From Irregularibacter muris (lineage in GTDB: Bacteria > Bacillota > Clostridia > Eubacteriales > Garciellaceae): a DNA stretch of 64,000 bases. The notes under the pieces were generated by a model. The model worked only from the letters and a program-made list of their open reading frames with translations. It did no database searches and was not told where the DNA came from. Positions 36,051 to 45,828 of this stretch are shown here, in pieces (position 1 is the first letter of the stretch; every line of letters starts with the position of its first letter). Made by a program: the position numbers and the translations under genes. The stretch lies in contig NZ_JANKAS010000001.1 of NCBI RefSeq assembly GCF_024622505.1, positions 394,808 through 458,807 on the forward strand, read 5' to 3'.

Positions 36051-36788
36051 CTATATTACAGCTTCTATGTTATTGGCTAAAAACATGTCCTGAATGGTTT
36101 CCATCTCTTCTGGTGTTGGTGTGGGAGTATCTTTCAAAGTGTATTCATATCCCATCTCTTCCCACTTATGGATACCCAAGGGATGGTAGGGAAGAAGTTC
36201 TACTTTTTCCACATTTTTTAAGGACTTAATAAAAGCGATTAATTTTCTTAAATCATTCTTATTATCTGTAATTCCAGGAACCACTACATGCCGAATCCAA
36301 ACTTTAATATCTTTATTGGAAAGATATTTGGCAAACTCCAAGATTTTGCCATTATCTTTACCAGTAAGGTCTTTATGACTTATTGGATCGATATGCTTAA
36401 TATCCAATAAAACTAAATCAGTGTAATTTAATAACTCCTCTATTCGATGGATATGGGTATAACCGCAAGAGTCAATGGCCGTATGAATATTGTGCTTTTT
36501 TAATTCCTTAAAAAGAGAAGTAATAAAGGGAGCTTGAAGGGTGGGCTCTCCGCCAGAGATAGTTACGCCTCCCCCTGAAAAATGCAAGTAGTTTTTATAT
36601 TTTAGAATATCTTCTACTAGCTGCTCAACCGTAAAGAGATTACCTCCATTGACCTCCCAAGTGTCACAATTATGACAATATTTACATCTTAGAGGGCAAC
36701 CTTGCATAAACACTACATATCGAATACCAGGACCATCAACCGTTCCGCAAGTTTCTATAGAATGAATTCTTCCGATATCTTTTTCCAT
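36051..36788 (-). CDS. pflA: Pyruvate formate-lyase activating enzyme
   Basis: PflA is a radical SAM enzyme that installs the glycyl radical on PflB. The 245-residue protein has the cluster motif CPLRCKYC (C31, C35, C38) after SIETCGTVDGPGIRYVVFMQ, and FSGGGVTISGGEPTLQ (the GGE motif). ATG 36788 is chosen because TGAGGTG precedes it; the GTG nine bases upstream overlaps that site. It lies 34 bases downstream of pflB on the same strand, the usual pflBA order. Confidence 0.95.
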   Translation of the reverse strand: MEKDIGRIHSIETCGTVDGPGIRYVVFMQGCPLRCKYCHNCDTWEVNGGNLFTVEQLVEDILKYKNYLHFSGGGVTISGGEPTLQAPFITSLFKELKKHNIHTAIDSCGYTHIHRIEELLNYTDLVLLDIKHIDPISHKDLTGKDNGKILEFAKYLSNKDIKVWIRHVVVPGITDNKNDLRKLIAFIKSLKNVEKVELLPYHPLGIHKWEEMGYEYTLKDTPTPTPEEMETIQDMFLANNIEAVI

Positions 36789-36822
36789 ATTTTTCACCTC
36801 ATAGGGATATTTTTAAAAAATA

Positions 36823-39054
36823 TTACATTCTTTCATGGAAGGTTCTGCTTAATACCTCTAATTGTTGTTCTCGAGTAAGTTTTACAAAATTTACAGCATA
36901 TCCAGATACACGAATAGTTAATTGGGGATAATTTTCTGGATGTTCCATAGCATCTAAAAGCGTTTCTTTATTTAAAACATTAATATTGATGTGATGTCCA
37001 TTTTGTGCTACATACCCGTCAATAATTGCTTTAAGATTATTAATTCGGTCCTTTACAGACTTTCCTAATGTTTTTGGAACAATGGAGAATGTATAGGAAA
37101 TTCCATCTTGGCTATGGGCATAGGGTAATTTTGCTACTGAATTACAGGAAGCAAGAGCACCTTTTTCATCTCTACCGTGCATTGGATTTGCTCCAGGGGC
37201 AAAAGCTTCACCGACTTTTCTACCATCTGGTGTACTCCCTGTTTTTTTACCATAGACCACATTTGAAGTAATGGTTAAGACTGACTGAGTTGGAATAGAA
37301 TTACGATAAGTGGGGTGCTTTCTTATTTTATTCATAAATTCTCTCACCAAGTTTACGGCGATTTCATCAACCCTTTGGTCATCATTACCGTACTTAGGGA
37401 AATCCCCCTCAATCTCAAAATCAACGGCTAATCCCTGAGTATTTCTTATGGTTTTTACCTTGGCATATTTTATGGCACTTAGGGAATCGGTAATAACAGA
37501 AAGGCCAGCAATACCACAAGCCATAGTTCGAACAACGTCTTTATCGTGTAAAGCCATTTGTGCCTTTTCATAGGAATATTTGTCATGCATATAATGAATG
37601 ATATTTAGGGCATTTACATAGGTTTCTGCCAACCAATCTAGGGTAGTATCCAATTTATCTAAAACTTCTTGATAGTCTAGATATTCAGAAGTAATAGGTT
37701 TAGCACTAGGTGCAACTTGGACAAATTTCTTTTCATCTACACCACCATTGATAGCATATAAAAGAGCCTTGGCTAAATTTACTCTTGCTCCGAAGAACTG
37801 CATCTGCTTACCTATTTTCATAGCGGATACACAACAGGCTATACCATAATCATCACCATATTCTGGTCTCATCAAGTCGTCACTCTCATATTGAATAGAA
37901 CTTGTATCAATAGATACTTTGGCGCAATAGTCCTTAAAAGCAGAAGGAAGGTGAGTTGACCATAATATTGTAAGATTTGGTTCTGGTGCTGGACCTAAAT
38001 TATAAAGAGTATGAAGAATCCTAAAGGAACTTTTGGTTACTAAGGTTCGCCCATCTATACCCATTCCACCTATGGATTCTGTAATCCAATTGGGATCGCC
38101 ACTAAATAAATCATTGTATTCGGGAGTGCGTAGAAATCTTATCATTCTCAACTTCATGATAAATTGATCCATTAATTCTTGGGCTTCATCTTCTGTAATT
38201 ATTCCATTTCTCAAGTCTCTTTCAATATAAATATCCAGGAAGGTGGAGACCCTACCTAAAGACATTGCAGCTCCATTTTGATCCTTTACAGCTGCTAAGT
38301 ATGCAAAATATGTCCACTGAAAAGCCTCTTGGGCATTTGATGCAGGACAAGAAATATCATAGCCGTAGGATGCAGCCATTTCTTTCATATCCTTTAGTGC
38401 TTCAATCTGCTCACTAAGTTCTTCACGAAGACGAATGACATCTTCGGTCATGGTTTTATTATTTAATTGAGATTTTTCCTCTTCTTTTTTATCAATGAGA
38501 AAGTCAATACCATATAGGGCTACTCTTCTATAATCTCCAATAATTCTACCCCTTCCATAGGCATCAGGTAATCCTGTGATAATACCAGCACTACGAGCTT
38601 TCTTCATTTCAGGAGTGTAGGCACTAAAGACACCATCATTGTGGGTCTTTCTATATTTAGTAAAGATTTCTTCAACTTGTGGATCAATAGAAAGATCATA
38701 GGCTTGGGCAGAGGATTTTACCATACGGTAACCACCAAAGGGCATAAGGGCTCTTTTAAGAGGTTTATCAGTTTGCAGCCCAACTATTTTTTCTAAAGCA
38801 TTGTCAATATATCCTGGTTTATGAGAGGTTATAGTTGAAACAAGGGAGGTATCGGCTTCCAATAACCCATTATTATCCAACTCTTTTTGCATTAAAATTT
38901 TTACCTCGTCCCAAAGCTTTTTGGTACCCTCTGTAGGATCATGAAGAAATTCCTCATTTCCTTCATAGGGCGTATAATTATTTTGAATAAAGTTACGTAC
39001 ATCAATTTGCTCAGTCCATATATTTTTATTAAAATCATTCCAAGATGAAAACAT
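36823..39054 (-). CDS. pflB: Formate C-acetyltransferase (pyruvate formate-lyase)
   Basis: PflB splits pyruvate with CoA into acetyl-CoA and formate without oxygen. The 743-residue protein has the catalytic cysteine pair C407-C408 ([10 protein letters not shown]) and the glycyl-radical motif RVSGYAVNF near the end, with G718 as the radical site. The start [20 protein letters not shown] and the body [14 protein letters not shown] are typical. AAGGAGGCATAA precedes ATG 39054. With adhE on the other side of the promoter region, the pair makes formate, acetyl-CoA and ethanol. Confidence 0.97.
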   Translation of the reverse strand: MFSSWNDFNKNIWTEQIDVRNFIQNNYTPYEGNEEFLHDPTEGTKKLWDEVKILMQKELDNNGLLEADTSLVSTITSHKPGYIDNALEKIVGLQTDKPLKRALMPFGGYRMVKSSAQAYDLSIDPQVEEIFTKYRKTHNDGVFSAYTPEMKKARSAGIITGLPDAYGRGRIIGDYRRVALYGIDFLIDKKEEEKSQLNNKTMTEDVIRLREELSEQIEALKDMKEMAASYGYDISCPASNAQEAFQWTYFAYLAAVKDQNGAAMSLGRVSTFLDIYIERDLRNGIITEDEAQELMDQFIMKLRMIRFLRTPEYNDLFSGDPNWITESIGGMGIDGRTLVTKSSFRILHTLYNLGPAPEPNLTILWSTHLPSAFKDYCAKVSIDTSSIQYESDDLMRPEYGDDYGIACCVSAMKIGKQMQFFGARVNLAKALLYAINGGVDEKKFVQVAPSAKPITSEYLDYQEVLDKLDTTLDWLAETYVNALNIIHYMHDKYSYEKAQMALHDKDVVRTMACGIAGLSVITDSLSAIKYAKVKTIRNTQGLAVDFEIEGDFPKYGNDDQRVDEIAVNLVREFMNKIRKHPTYRNSIPTQSVLTITSNVVYGKKTGSTPDGRKVGEAFAPGANPMHGRDEKGALASCNSVAKLPYAHSQDGISYTFSIVPKTLGKSVKDRINNLKAIIDGYVAQNGHHININVLNKETLLDAMEHPENYPQLTIRVSGYAVNFVKLTREQQLEVLSRTFHERM

Positions 39055-39087
39055 ATTTATGCCTCCTTTTTATATTCTTTATTACTT

Positions 39088-39122
39088 GTATACAGTATAC
39101 GACATATATAAAATAAAAACAA
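39088..39122 (-). promoter_or_regulatory. pflBA promoter with palindromic operator
   Basis: On the minus strand TTGTTT (39122-39117), 17 bases, then TATACT (39099-39094). The 13-base palindrome GTATACTGTATAC (39100-39088) covers the -10 box, and a near-identical site lies at 33088-33100. Binding there would block RNA polymerase; the regulator is unknown. Confidence 0.7.
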
Positions 39123-39170
39123 TAGGAATAGTAAAGAATGATAAAAAAATTAAAAAATAACAAAAGTATA

Positions 39171-39200
39171 TTGACAAAAATATAACAAATGGTTTATAAT
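39171..39200 (+). promoter_or_regulatory. adhE promoter with Rex-like site
   Basis: TTGACA (39171-39176), an 18-base spacer and TATAAT (39195-39200). TTGACAAAAATATAACAA (39171-39188) resembles the Rex consensus TTGTTAANNNNTTAACAA with three mismatches. A second, TAGTTAAAAATATAACAA, lies at 39316-39333 just before the gene. Rex control of adhE by NADH/NAD ratio is known in clostridia; here it is inferred. Confidence 0.55.
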
Positions 39201-39347
39201 CCTATTAACGATATAAACAAACTTTTTATATCAAGGGAAATAAATAGAAAAAAATCCCAATAAACAAGAAAGGAAGTAAGTATACAACCGAACCACCATT
39301 TTTTTTAGCAAACATTAGTTAAAAATATAACAATTGGAGGGTTTAAA

Positions 39348-41948
39348 ATGGCTATTTTAGAGAAAGATATAAACAAACAAAACTTATCTGTTGAGGAAAC
39401 AATCAATCAACTTGTTGAAAGAGCAAAGATTGCCAAGAATGCTTTCCTAACGATGGATCAAAATCATGTAGATGAAATTGTCAAAAATATGACTTTGGCA
39501 GGAATAGATCATCACATGATATTAGCAAAATTGGCTACCCAAGAGACCAATAGAGGGGTTTATGAGGACAAAATGATTAAAAATCTTTTTGCCACTGAAT
39601 ATATATATAATAAAATTAGGGAAGAAAAAACGGTTGGGGTTATTGAAGAAAATGCAGAAGAGGGTTATATGGAAGTGGCAGAACCTATTGGTATCATAGC
39701 CGGTATAACTCCGGTAACTAACCCAACTTCAACCACTATGTTTAAAATCTTAATATCAATAAAAACAAGAAATCCAATTATTTTTAGTTTTCATCCAAGT
39801 GCTCAACAATGTAGCAAAAGAGCTGCTGAAATACTAAGAGAGGCAGCAATAAAGGCAGGAGCCCCTGAGGATTGCATACAATGGATAGAAGACCCATCTA
39901 TTGAGGCAACTCAAAGTTTAATACAGCATAATGATATTGCATTAATCTTAGCTACTGGCGGTGGGGGGATGGTAAAGTCAGCCTATAGCTCCGGTAAACC
40001 AGCTTTAGGGGTTGGACCTGGGAATGTACCCTGTTATATAGAGAAAAGTGCCAATGTCAAAAGGGCTGTTACTGATTTAATTCTAAGCAAAACCTTTGAT
40101 AATGGAATGATTTGTGCCTCAGAACAAACAGTAATTTTAGATAAAAAGATTGCCGATATGGCCATAAGATTTATGAGAGAAAATGGGTGTTACTTTTTAA
40201 ATAAAGAAGAGACAAAAAAATTACAGTCCACTGCTTTTATAAAAGAAAAGAAAATATTAAATTCCGATATCGTAGGTAAAAGTGCAGAGAAAATAGCTGA
40301 AATGGCTGGAATTGAAGTGCCTAGAGGAACTAAGATTCTGATAGCTCAATTACAAGGTGTAGGAAGAAATTATCCTCTTTCCGGTGAAAAGCTCAGTCCT
40401 ATATTAGCTTGTTATATGGTGAATGATTTTCATGAAGGGATTCAAAGATGTATTGAAGTAACAGAATTTGGTGGACTAGGACATTCGGCAGTTATTCACT
40501 CTAATGATGATCATATTATAAAAGAATTTGGAGAAAAAGTTAGGGTGGGAAGATTAATAGTAAATTCTCCTTCTACCTTTGGAGCCATTGGAGATATCTA
40601 TAATTCGAATATACCCTCTCTTACTTTAGGATGTGGTTCAATGGGAAATAACTCAACCACAGACAATGTAAATATAGATAATTTAATAAATAAAAAAAGA
40701 ATGGCCTTTAGAAAGACCAATATGCAGTGGTTTAAAATACCTCCAAAAATCTATTTTGAACCTGGCTCCATAGCTTATTTATCACAACTGGAAAATGTAA
40801 AAAGAGCTATGATAGTTACTGATCAAATGATGGTAGATTTGGGATATGTGGAAAAGGTTTTATATCATTTAAAGAAACAAAATATCCTTACCGAGGTATT
40901 CTCTGACGTAGAGCCAGATCCTTCTGTAGAAACTGTTATAAATGGAGCAAAGGCTATGGAAAGATTTAGACCCGATGGAATAATCGCATTGGGCGGGGGA
41001 TCAGCTATGGACGCCGCTAAAGGCATGTGGTTATTTTATGAACAGCCAGAAGTAGATTTTAAAAACTTGCGTATGAAGTTTTTAGATATCCGAAAAAGAA
41101 CTTTTAAATTTCCAAAGTTAGGAAGTAAAGCACAATTGATTGCAATTCCTACTACAAGTGGAACAGGTTCTGAAGTTACCTCTTTTACAGTAATAACCGA
41201 TAAGAAAAACAATATAAAATATCCCCTAGCGGATTATTCATTAACGCCCAATATAGCCATTATAGATCCGGATTTTGTCATGACTGTACCGCCTTCTGTT
41301 ACCGCAGACACGGGACTAGATGTTTTAACCCATGCTTTGGAAGCTTATGTTTCAGTTATGGCTTCAGATTATACTGATGGTTTAGCTTTAAAGGCAATTG
41401 AATTGGTATTTGAATACCTTCCTAAAGCCTATCAAGATGGTAGCGATGCCATTGCTAGGGAAAAAATGCACAATGCTTCCTGCATTGCAGGTATGGCCTT
41501 TACCAATGCGTTTTTGGGAATTAACCATAGTTTGGCCCATAAAATAGGGGGAGAGTTCCATATATCCCATGGTAGAGCCAATGCAGTTTTATTACCCCAT
41601 GTAGTTTATTATAACGCCCAAAAACCTAGTAAATTTGCTTCCTTCCCTAAATATGAATATCATCAAGCAGCAGAAAAATATGCAAAGGTTGCTAGATATT
41701 TAGGACTAAAGGCAAAAACTACCGAAGAGGGAGTAGAAAATCTAATACAAGAAATTATCACCCTGATGAAAAAGGTGAATATTCCACTTTCTTTTAAGGA
41801 TTGTGGTATTGAAGAAAAAATATTTGAAGAAAAAGTATATAAAATAGCTGAAAATGCCTTTGAGGATCAATGTACTCCTGCCAATCCTAGAATGCCTCTA
41901 ATCAGCGAAATGGAAGAAATCCTTTGGAAGGCTTATGGAAGAAAATAG
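39348..41948 (+). CDS. adhE: Bifunctional acetaldehyde-CoA/alcohol dehydrogenase
   Basis: AdhE reduces acetyl-CoA to acetaldehyde and then ethanol, using NADH, and forms spirosomes. The 866-residue protein has an N-terminal aldehyde dehydrogenase domain (about 1-440) with catalytic C256 (NGMICASEQT) and GGGGMVKSAYSSGKPALGVG, a linker, and a C-terminal iron-dependent alcohol dehydrogenase domain (about 450-866) with ALGGGSAMDAAKGMW, TTSGTGSEVT and the metal-binding HSLAHKIGGEFHISHGRANA. GGAGGGTTT precedes ATG 39348. It is transcribed away from pflBA, its metabolic partner. Confidence 0.97.
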   Translation: MAILEKDINKQNLSVEETINQLVERAKIAKNAFLTMDQNHVDEIVKNMTLAGIDHHMILAKLATQETNRGVYEDKMIKNLFATEYIYNKIREEKTVGVIEENAEEGYMEVAEPIGIIAGITPVTNPTSTTMFKILISIKTRNPIIFSFHPSAQQCSKRAAEILREAAIKAGAPEDCIQWIEDPSIEATQSLIQHNDIALILATGGGGMVKSAYSSGKPALGVGPGNVPCYIEKSANVKRAVTDLILSKTFDNGMICASEQTVILDKKIADMAIRFMRENGCYFLNKEETKKLQSTAFIKEKKILNSDIVGKSAEKIAEMAGIEVPRGTKILIAQLQGVGRNYPLSGEKLSPILACYMVNDFHEGIQRCIEVTEFGGLGHSAVIHSNDDHIIKEFGEKVRVGRLIVNSPSTFGAIGDIYNSNIPSLTLGCGSMGNNSTTDNVNIDNLINKKRMAFRKTNMQWFKIPPKIYFEPGSIAYLSQLENVKRAMIVTDQMMVDLGYVEKVLYHLKKQNILTEVFSDVEPDPSVETVINGAKAMERFRPDGIIALGGGSAMDAAKGMWLFYEQPEVDFKNLRMKFLDIRKRTFKFPKLGSKAQLIAIPTTSGTGSEVTSFTVITDKKNNIKYPLADYSLTPNIAIIDPDFVMTVPPSVTADTGLDVLTHALEAYVSVMASDYTDGLALKAIELVFEYLPKAYQDGSDAIAREKMHNASCIAGMAFTNAFLGINHSLAHKIGGEFHISHGRANAVLLPHVVYYNAQKPSKFASFPKYEYHQAAEKYAKVARYLGLKAKTTEEGVENLIQEIITLMKKVNIPLSFKDCGIEEKIFEEKVYKIAENAFEDQCTPANPRMPLISEMEEILWKAYGRK

Positions 41949-42000
41949 TTAAAAAGAAATTTACGGAGCAGAAGTTCCGTAAATTTCTTTTTTTAACTAT
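41946..42000 (+). terminator. Terminator after adhE
   Basis: AAAGAAATTTACGGA pairs with TCCGTAAATTTCTTT around a short loop, then TTTTAA. Confidence 0.9.
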
Positions 42001-42050
42001 TTATTTGATATATACTATAAAAAACGGTCAATATACTAGGAGGGTATTTA

Positions 42051-42866
42051 GTGGAGTATTTTAAGGCACAAACATTACAACAAGCCAGCCAATGGGCTGA
42101 AAAATATGGTCAAAAAGCAGTGCTTTTAAATGGAGGCACAGATGTTATCTATAGAATGGATAAGGAGATGTTTAATCCTGAAGTTTTAATAGATATTAAG
42201 GAAATATCTGAACTAAAGAGATTAAATTATAAAGAAAAAGAAAGATTGGAAATTGGGGGAGCCATAACGATCAATGAGTTGGGTAAAATTGAGGGGATAT
42301 TTAAACCCTTCTCTTATTTAATGGAAAATGCCTATAAATTTGGTGGTAGCGCCACAAGAAATCGAGCCACCCTAGTGGGAAACATTTGTAATAAGGTTTA
42401 TCCAATGCCGTATTTTGGCACTATCTTGTTAGTATTAGAGGCATATATAGAAATCTATCATTATAAAACAGGGGTAAGAACTCTCAATGTAGAGGAATTT
42501 TTAAGTCTGCCAACTGAGAAGAGGTTGATTGATGGAGAAATTATTAAGACCTTGTACATACCTTATATGCCTGGAACAGGTGTATATGTCAATGAAAATA
42601 TAAAAGATCAAATTCCTGCGGGATTTTCCCTTGCCTTATATCGTGGGGGAAAAATCAACATTGCCTTTGGAAATTTTCATCAATCTCCTAGGCGCCTGTC
42701 AGCATGGGAAGAACAAATAAAAGTTAAAGGATTGAGCTTTTTACTTTTAAAAAATATGTTATTAAGCATTTTTGGAAATCTGCACCACGGTAAAGAACAA
42801 TATGTAGAGGATTTTGCCCGTGAAATGATGCTACTTTTAGAGGGAAATAAGGCAGGAGGTGAGTAA
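42051..42866 (+). CDS. Xanthine-dehydrogenase-type FAD-binding subunit
   Basis: The 271-residue protein matches the FAD-binding (CoxM/XdhB/YgfM) subunit of molybdenum hydroxylases: YFKAQTLQQASQWAEKYGQK, the FAD motif LLNGGTDVIYRM (about 26-37), EIGGAITINELGKIEGIFKP, and GGSATRNRATLVGNICNKVYP (second FAD loop, TxxGNI). The molybdenum and 2Fe-2S subunits are not nearby, so it is an orphan here. GTG 42051 follows AGGAGGG. It is coupled to the next gene (TAA then ATG without gap). In some bacteria a YgfM-like protein is encoded next to an aminohydrolase (SsnA), a similar pairing. Confidence 0.85.
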   Translation: MEYFKAQTLQQASQWAEKYGQKAVLLNGGTDVIYRMDKEMFNPEVLIDIKEISELKRLNYKEKERLEIGGAITINELGKIEGIFKPFSYLMENAYKFGGSATRNRATLVGNICNKVYPMPYFGTILLVLEAYIEIYHYKTGVRTLNVEEFLSLPTEKRLIDGEIIKTLYIPYMPGTGVYVNENIKDQIPAGFSLALYRGGKINIAFGNFHQSPRRLSAWEEQIKVKGLSFLLLKNMLLSIFGNLHHGKEQYVEDFAREMMLLLEGNKAGGE

Positions 42867-44156
42867 ATGAAAAGAATAATTAAGAATGCTACAATATTTA
42901 CACAAAATGAAAATAGAGACATGATTGAAAAGGGATATTTAATTACACAGGATGAAAATATTATTGAAATCGGCCCCATGGATCAATATAAAGAAATTCC
43001 TATGGATGCTGAAATCATAGAGGGAGATAATTATCTCATAACCCCTGGATTCATCAATGCCCACACTCATGTAACGATGACATTACTAAGGGGATATGCC
43101 GATGACTTACCCTTATGGACCTGGCTTTCTGAAAAAATGTGGCCCCAAGAAGACAAATTAACCAATGAAGATGCCTATTGGGGCTCTTTATTGAGTATAA
43201 TTGAAATGATAAAGAGCGGAACCACTACTTTTAATGATATGTATATGTTTATGGATAAAACTGCCCAAGCTGTGAAAGAAAGCGGGATAAGAGCTTGTCT
43301 TTCTAGGGGTTTACAAGGGCCCGATGATAAATCATTAAAACGCTTGGAGGAAAATAAGCTTCTTTATAGACAGTGGCACAATGAAGCTCAAGGTAGAATT
43401 AAGATAATGGCAGGACCTCATGCGGTTTATACCTGCGAACCCTCCTATTGGGAAGAATTGTTAAATATGGTGCAGGAGTTTAATATGGGAATTCACACCC
43501 ATCTATCTGAAACTCGAATGGAGGTGGAGAATTGCCAAAAAGCCTATGGGAAATCCCCAGTGCAACATATGTTGGACATGGGAGTTTTTCAGCATCCTGT
43601 AGTCGCTGCCCATGGAGTACATCTGACTGATGTAGATATAGAAATATTGAAAAACAATCCTGTAAGTATTGTATATAATCCTGGTAGTAATTTAAAGTTA
43701 GGTAGTGGGTTAGCCCCTATACCAAAACTGTTGGACAAGGGTGTTAATATAGCCTTGGGGACTGATGGCGCAGCTAGTAATAATAACTTGGATCTACTGG
43801 AGGAGATTCGGTTAGCGGCTCTACTCCATAAGGGATTTATGGAAGATAGCACAGTCATTACTGCACAACAAGCCTTAGACATGGCAACGATAGGTGGATC
43901 TAAAGCCCTATCTTGGAAGGAAATCGGGTCTTTAGAGGTAGGGAAAAGGGCAGATTTGACTATGCTCAGTATGAAAGAGTCTACATTTTATCCTAAATTC
44001 AATTTAATGTCCCATCTTGTTTATTCTAGTCATTCTTCTCAGGTGGAAAATGTAATGGTAAATGGGAACTGGATACTAAGAAATAAAGAATTAACTATGA
44101 TTGATGAAGAGAAAGTAATCTTTCACATAGAAAAGATAAAAAATAAATTCCAATAA
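42867..44156 (+). CDS. mtaD: Amidohydrolase, MTA/SAH deaminase-like
   Basis: The 429-residue metal-dependent hydrolase of the amidohydrolase superfamily has the HxH metal motif FINAHTHV (H66, H68), TLLRGYADDLPLWTWL (substrate loop of 5-methylthioadenosine/S-adenosylhomocysteine deaminases), HTHLSET, AAHGVHLTD and LGTDGAASNNNLDLLEEIRLA. MtaD is the closest fit; SsnA-type aminohydrolase is the alternative suggested by the FAD-subunit neighbour. GGAGGTGAG precedes ATG 42867, which directly follows the previous stop. Transcript ends in a 50-bp palindrome. Confidence 0.85.
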   Translation: MKRIIKNATIFTQNENRDMIEKGYLITQDENIIEIGPMDQYKEIPMDAEIIEGDNYLITPGFINAHTHVTMTLLRGYADDLPLWTWLSEKMWPQEDKLTNEDAYWGSLLSIIEMIKSGTTTFNDMYMFMDKTAQAVKESGIRACLSRGLQGPDDKSLKRLEENKLLYRQWHNEAQGRIKIMAGPHAVYTCEPSYWEELLNMVQEFNMGIHTHLSETRMEVENCQKAYGKSPVQHMLDMGVFQHPVVAAHGVHLTDVDIEILKNNPVSIVYNPGSNLKLGSGLAPIPKLLDKGVNIALGTDGAASNNNLDLLEEIRLAALLHKGFMEDSTVITAQQALDMATIGGSKALSWKEIGSLEVGKRADLTMLSMKESTFYPKFNLMSHLVYSSHSSQVENVMVNGNWILRNKELTMIDEEKVIFHIEKIKNKFQ

Positions 44157-44201
44157 ATATTATAAGGCAGGATATTAATATCCTGCCTTATAATATTTAT
44201 T
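44152..44201. terminator. 50-bp perfect palindrome between convergent genes
   Basis: Bases 44152-44176 and 44177-44201 are exact inverted complements. It holds the stop codon of the deaminase and the last codons of mecA, with GGCAGGATAT at its core. It can act as terminator in both directions. Confidence 0.8.
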
Positions 44202-44801
44202 AAGATTTTCTAATGCATTATTTTCTATAATAGGTTTTCCGTGTTCTTTTAAATAGGCAATTGAAAAATATTCTTTTTCTCCATGCTCTAAAAGATAGGC
44301 ATGAACTATTGAAAGAATGTCTTGATCAAAATCTAGGTCCCAAAGGGATAGGACATACTTATCTTCTAGCTGAAATAAATTGGTTTCAGCAAAGGAATAT
44401 TTGTTCAGCACCTTCATACAAGGTTGGATAGAATCTATAGAAGTAAAGCTATAAACAAGTTCACTCTTCATTTCATGATCTATACTATGGGAGTAAAAGT
44501 CTCCTATTTCATTAATAAAATAGCCGGAAGAATAATCACCTTCTAATTCTTCGCCATCTTCAAACTTTGTAATGCTTATATGAAACCCATAATTGGGCAA
44601 TGGTTTAGCCTCCACAAATAATTGATATCCCTCAACCTCAAATCCTTGTTGTATATAAGCTTCTTCAAGGATATCCAAGAATAATTCTTGAATTACTGAG
44701 TTTTCAGGTGATAAATCAGACATTTTAATATTTCTTTCCTTGAGATCCACCATACTTAAAAAAACGCTTATTTTATTATCGTGAATTCTTTCTACTCTCA
44801 T
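44175..44801 (-). CDS. mecA: Adaptor protein MecA
   Basis: MecA delivers substrates to ClpC-ClpP. The 208-residue protein has the MecA N-terminal domain (MRVERIHDNKISVFLSMVDL, then KERNIKMSDLSPENS and FLDILEEAYIQQGF), an acidic linker, and a C-terminal ClpC-binding domain with DKYVLSLWDLDFD and EYFSIAYLKEHGKPI. ATG 44801 follows AAGGAGGGATTGTG, better spaced than the GTG before it. Single gene, convergent with the deaminase. Confidence 0.85.
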   Translation of the reverse strand: MRVERIHDNKISVFLSMVDLKERNIKMSDLSPENSVIQELFLDILEEAYIQQGFEVEGYQLFVEAKPLPNYGFHISITKFEDGEELEGDYSSGYFINEIGDFYSHSIDHEMKSELVYSFTSIDSIQPCMKVLNKYSFAETNLFQLEDKYVLSLWDLDFDQDILSIVHAYLLEHGEKEYFSIAYLKEHGKPIIENNALENLNKYYKAGY

Positions 44802-44974
44802 CACAATCCCTCCTTCCTAAGAACTGAAAACAGTAGAATCAAACGATTAATTAATCTATCTTATACCATCTATATTATAATATATACCTATTGTAGCATA
44901 AAAAAAACAAAAGTTGTTTAAATAGTTGAGGAATAGGGAATGATTTAAATAGCAATAAAAGGGAGGAATAAATT

Positions 44975-45601
44975 ATGGATAAAGTGTCATTAGCAGTAAA
45001 CAAAAGAAATGATGTAGGGGGTAAAGGTGAAAAACAAAGATTAAGAAATCAGGGAATTATTCCAGGGGTATTATATGATAACGGAGATAGTCACCCCGTG
45101 CAGGTGTTGACTAAGGATTTTAGTAATATTTTAAAGCGATATGGATCCAATGCTATTTTACAAGTAAGTTATGAAGGAAATTCCAGGCAAGTTTTTATTA
45201 AAGAAGTGCAAAGGGATCCTGTAAAACAACAGTTATTGCATTTTGATCTTCAACCGATAGCGGCAGACGAGTTTATGCAGTTAAGTATTCCTATTCAGAT
45301 AGAAGGACAAAATGCAGTAGAGAGTAAAGGGGGAATATTGCAAAGGCAATTACAGGAAATTGATGTTGAAGCGTTGCCCCAAGATATACCCCAGGTTATT
45401 AGGGTCGATATTTCCCATATGGATATAGGAGATGTTTTGCAAGTGGGTGATATTAATGTTGCAGAAGGAGTAAAGATATTATCCAATCCTGATGAAACAA
45501 TAATATTGGTTTCAGAAGCAGCTATGGAAGTTGAAGAAGATGACGAGGTTGATTCACCTATTGAAACTTCAGTAGAATCAGTAGATAATGAAAATGAATA
45601 A
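44975..45601 (+). CDS. rplY: 50S ribosomal protein L25 / Ctc (bL25)
   Basis: The 208-residue long form of bL25 (TL5/CTC type) binds 5S rRNA. The N-terminal L25 domain (LAVNKRNDVGGKGEKQRLRN, GIIPGVLYDNG, VQRDPVKQQLLHFDL) is followed by the beta-barrel C-terminal domain (SIPIQIEGQN, LQRQLQEIDVEALPQDIPQ) and an acidic tail (EEDDEVDSPIETSVES). AAGGGAGG precedes ATG 44975. A terminator follows. Confidence 0.93.
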   Translation: MDKVSLAVNKRNDVGGKGEKQRLRNQGIIPGVLYDNGDSHPVQVLTKDFSNILKRYGSNAILQVSYEGNSRQVFIKEVQRDPVKQQLLHFDLQPIAADEFMQLSIPIQIEGQNAVESKGGILQRQLQEIDVEALPQDIPQVIRVDISHMDIGDVLQVGDINVAEGVKILSNPDETIILVSEAAMEVEEDDEVDSPIETSVESVDNENE

Positions 45602-45603
45602 GA

Positions 45604-45646
45604 TAAAAATAAAAATCAGATGAAAATCTGATTTTTATTTTTATCT
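45604..45646 (+). terminator. Terminator after rplY
   Basis: AAAAATCAGAT pairs with ATCTGATTTTT around GAAA and is followed by a T-rich tract. Confidence 0.88.
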
Positions 45647-45648
45647 TA

Positions 45649-45677
45649 TTGACCTCACTTAGGAAAATGTGTATAAT
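45649..45677 (+). promoter_or_regulatory. Promoter of the TAXI TRAP operon
   Basis: TTGACC (45649-45654), a 17-base spacer and TATAAT (45672-45677), followed by a leader of about 145 bases without a recognised motif. Confidence 0.8.
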
Positions 45678-45828
45678 ATAAAAAACCTGCAAGTTTGCAA
45701 AGTAAAAATTTCATATTTGTTGTATACAGATAGAATCAAAGGAATTATTGTTTGCTTAAAGGAATATAAATAACTATTCTAAACTTTGCTTTATGATGTG
45801 GGGAACATATGTTAAAGGGGGAATTTAT

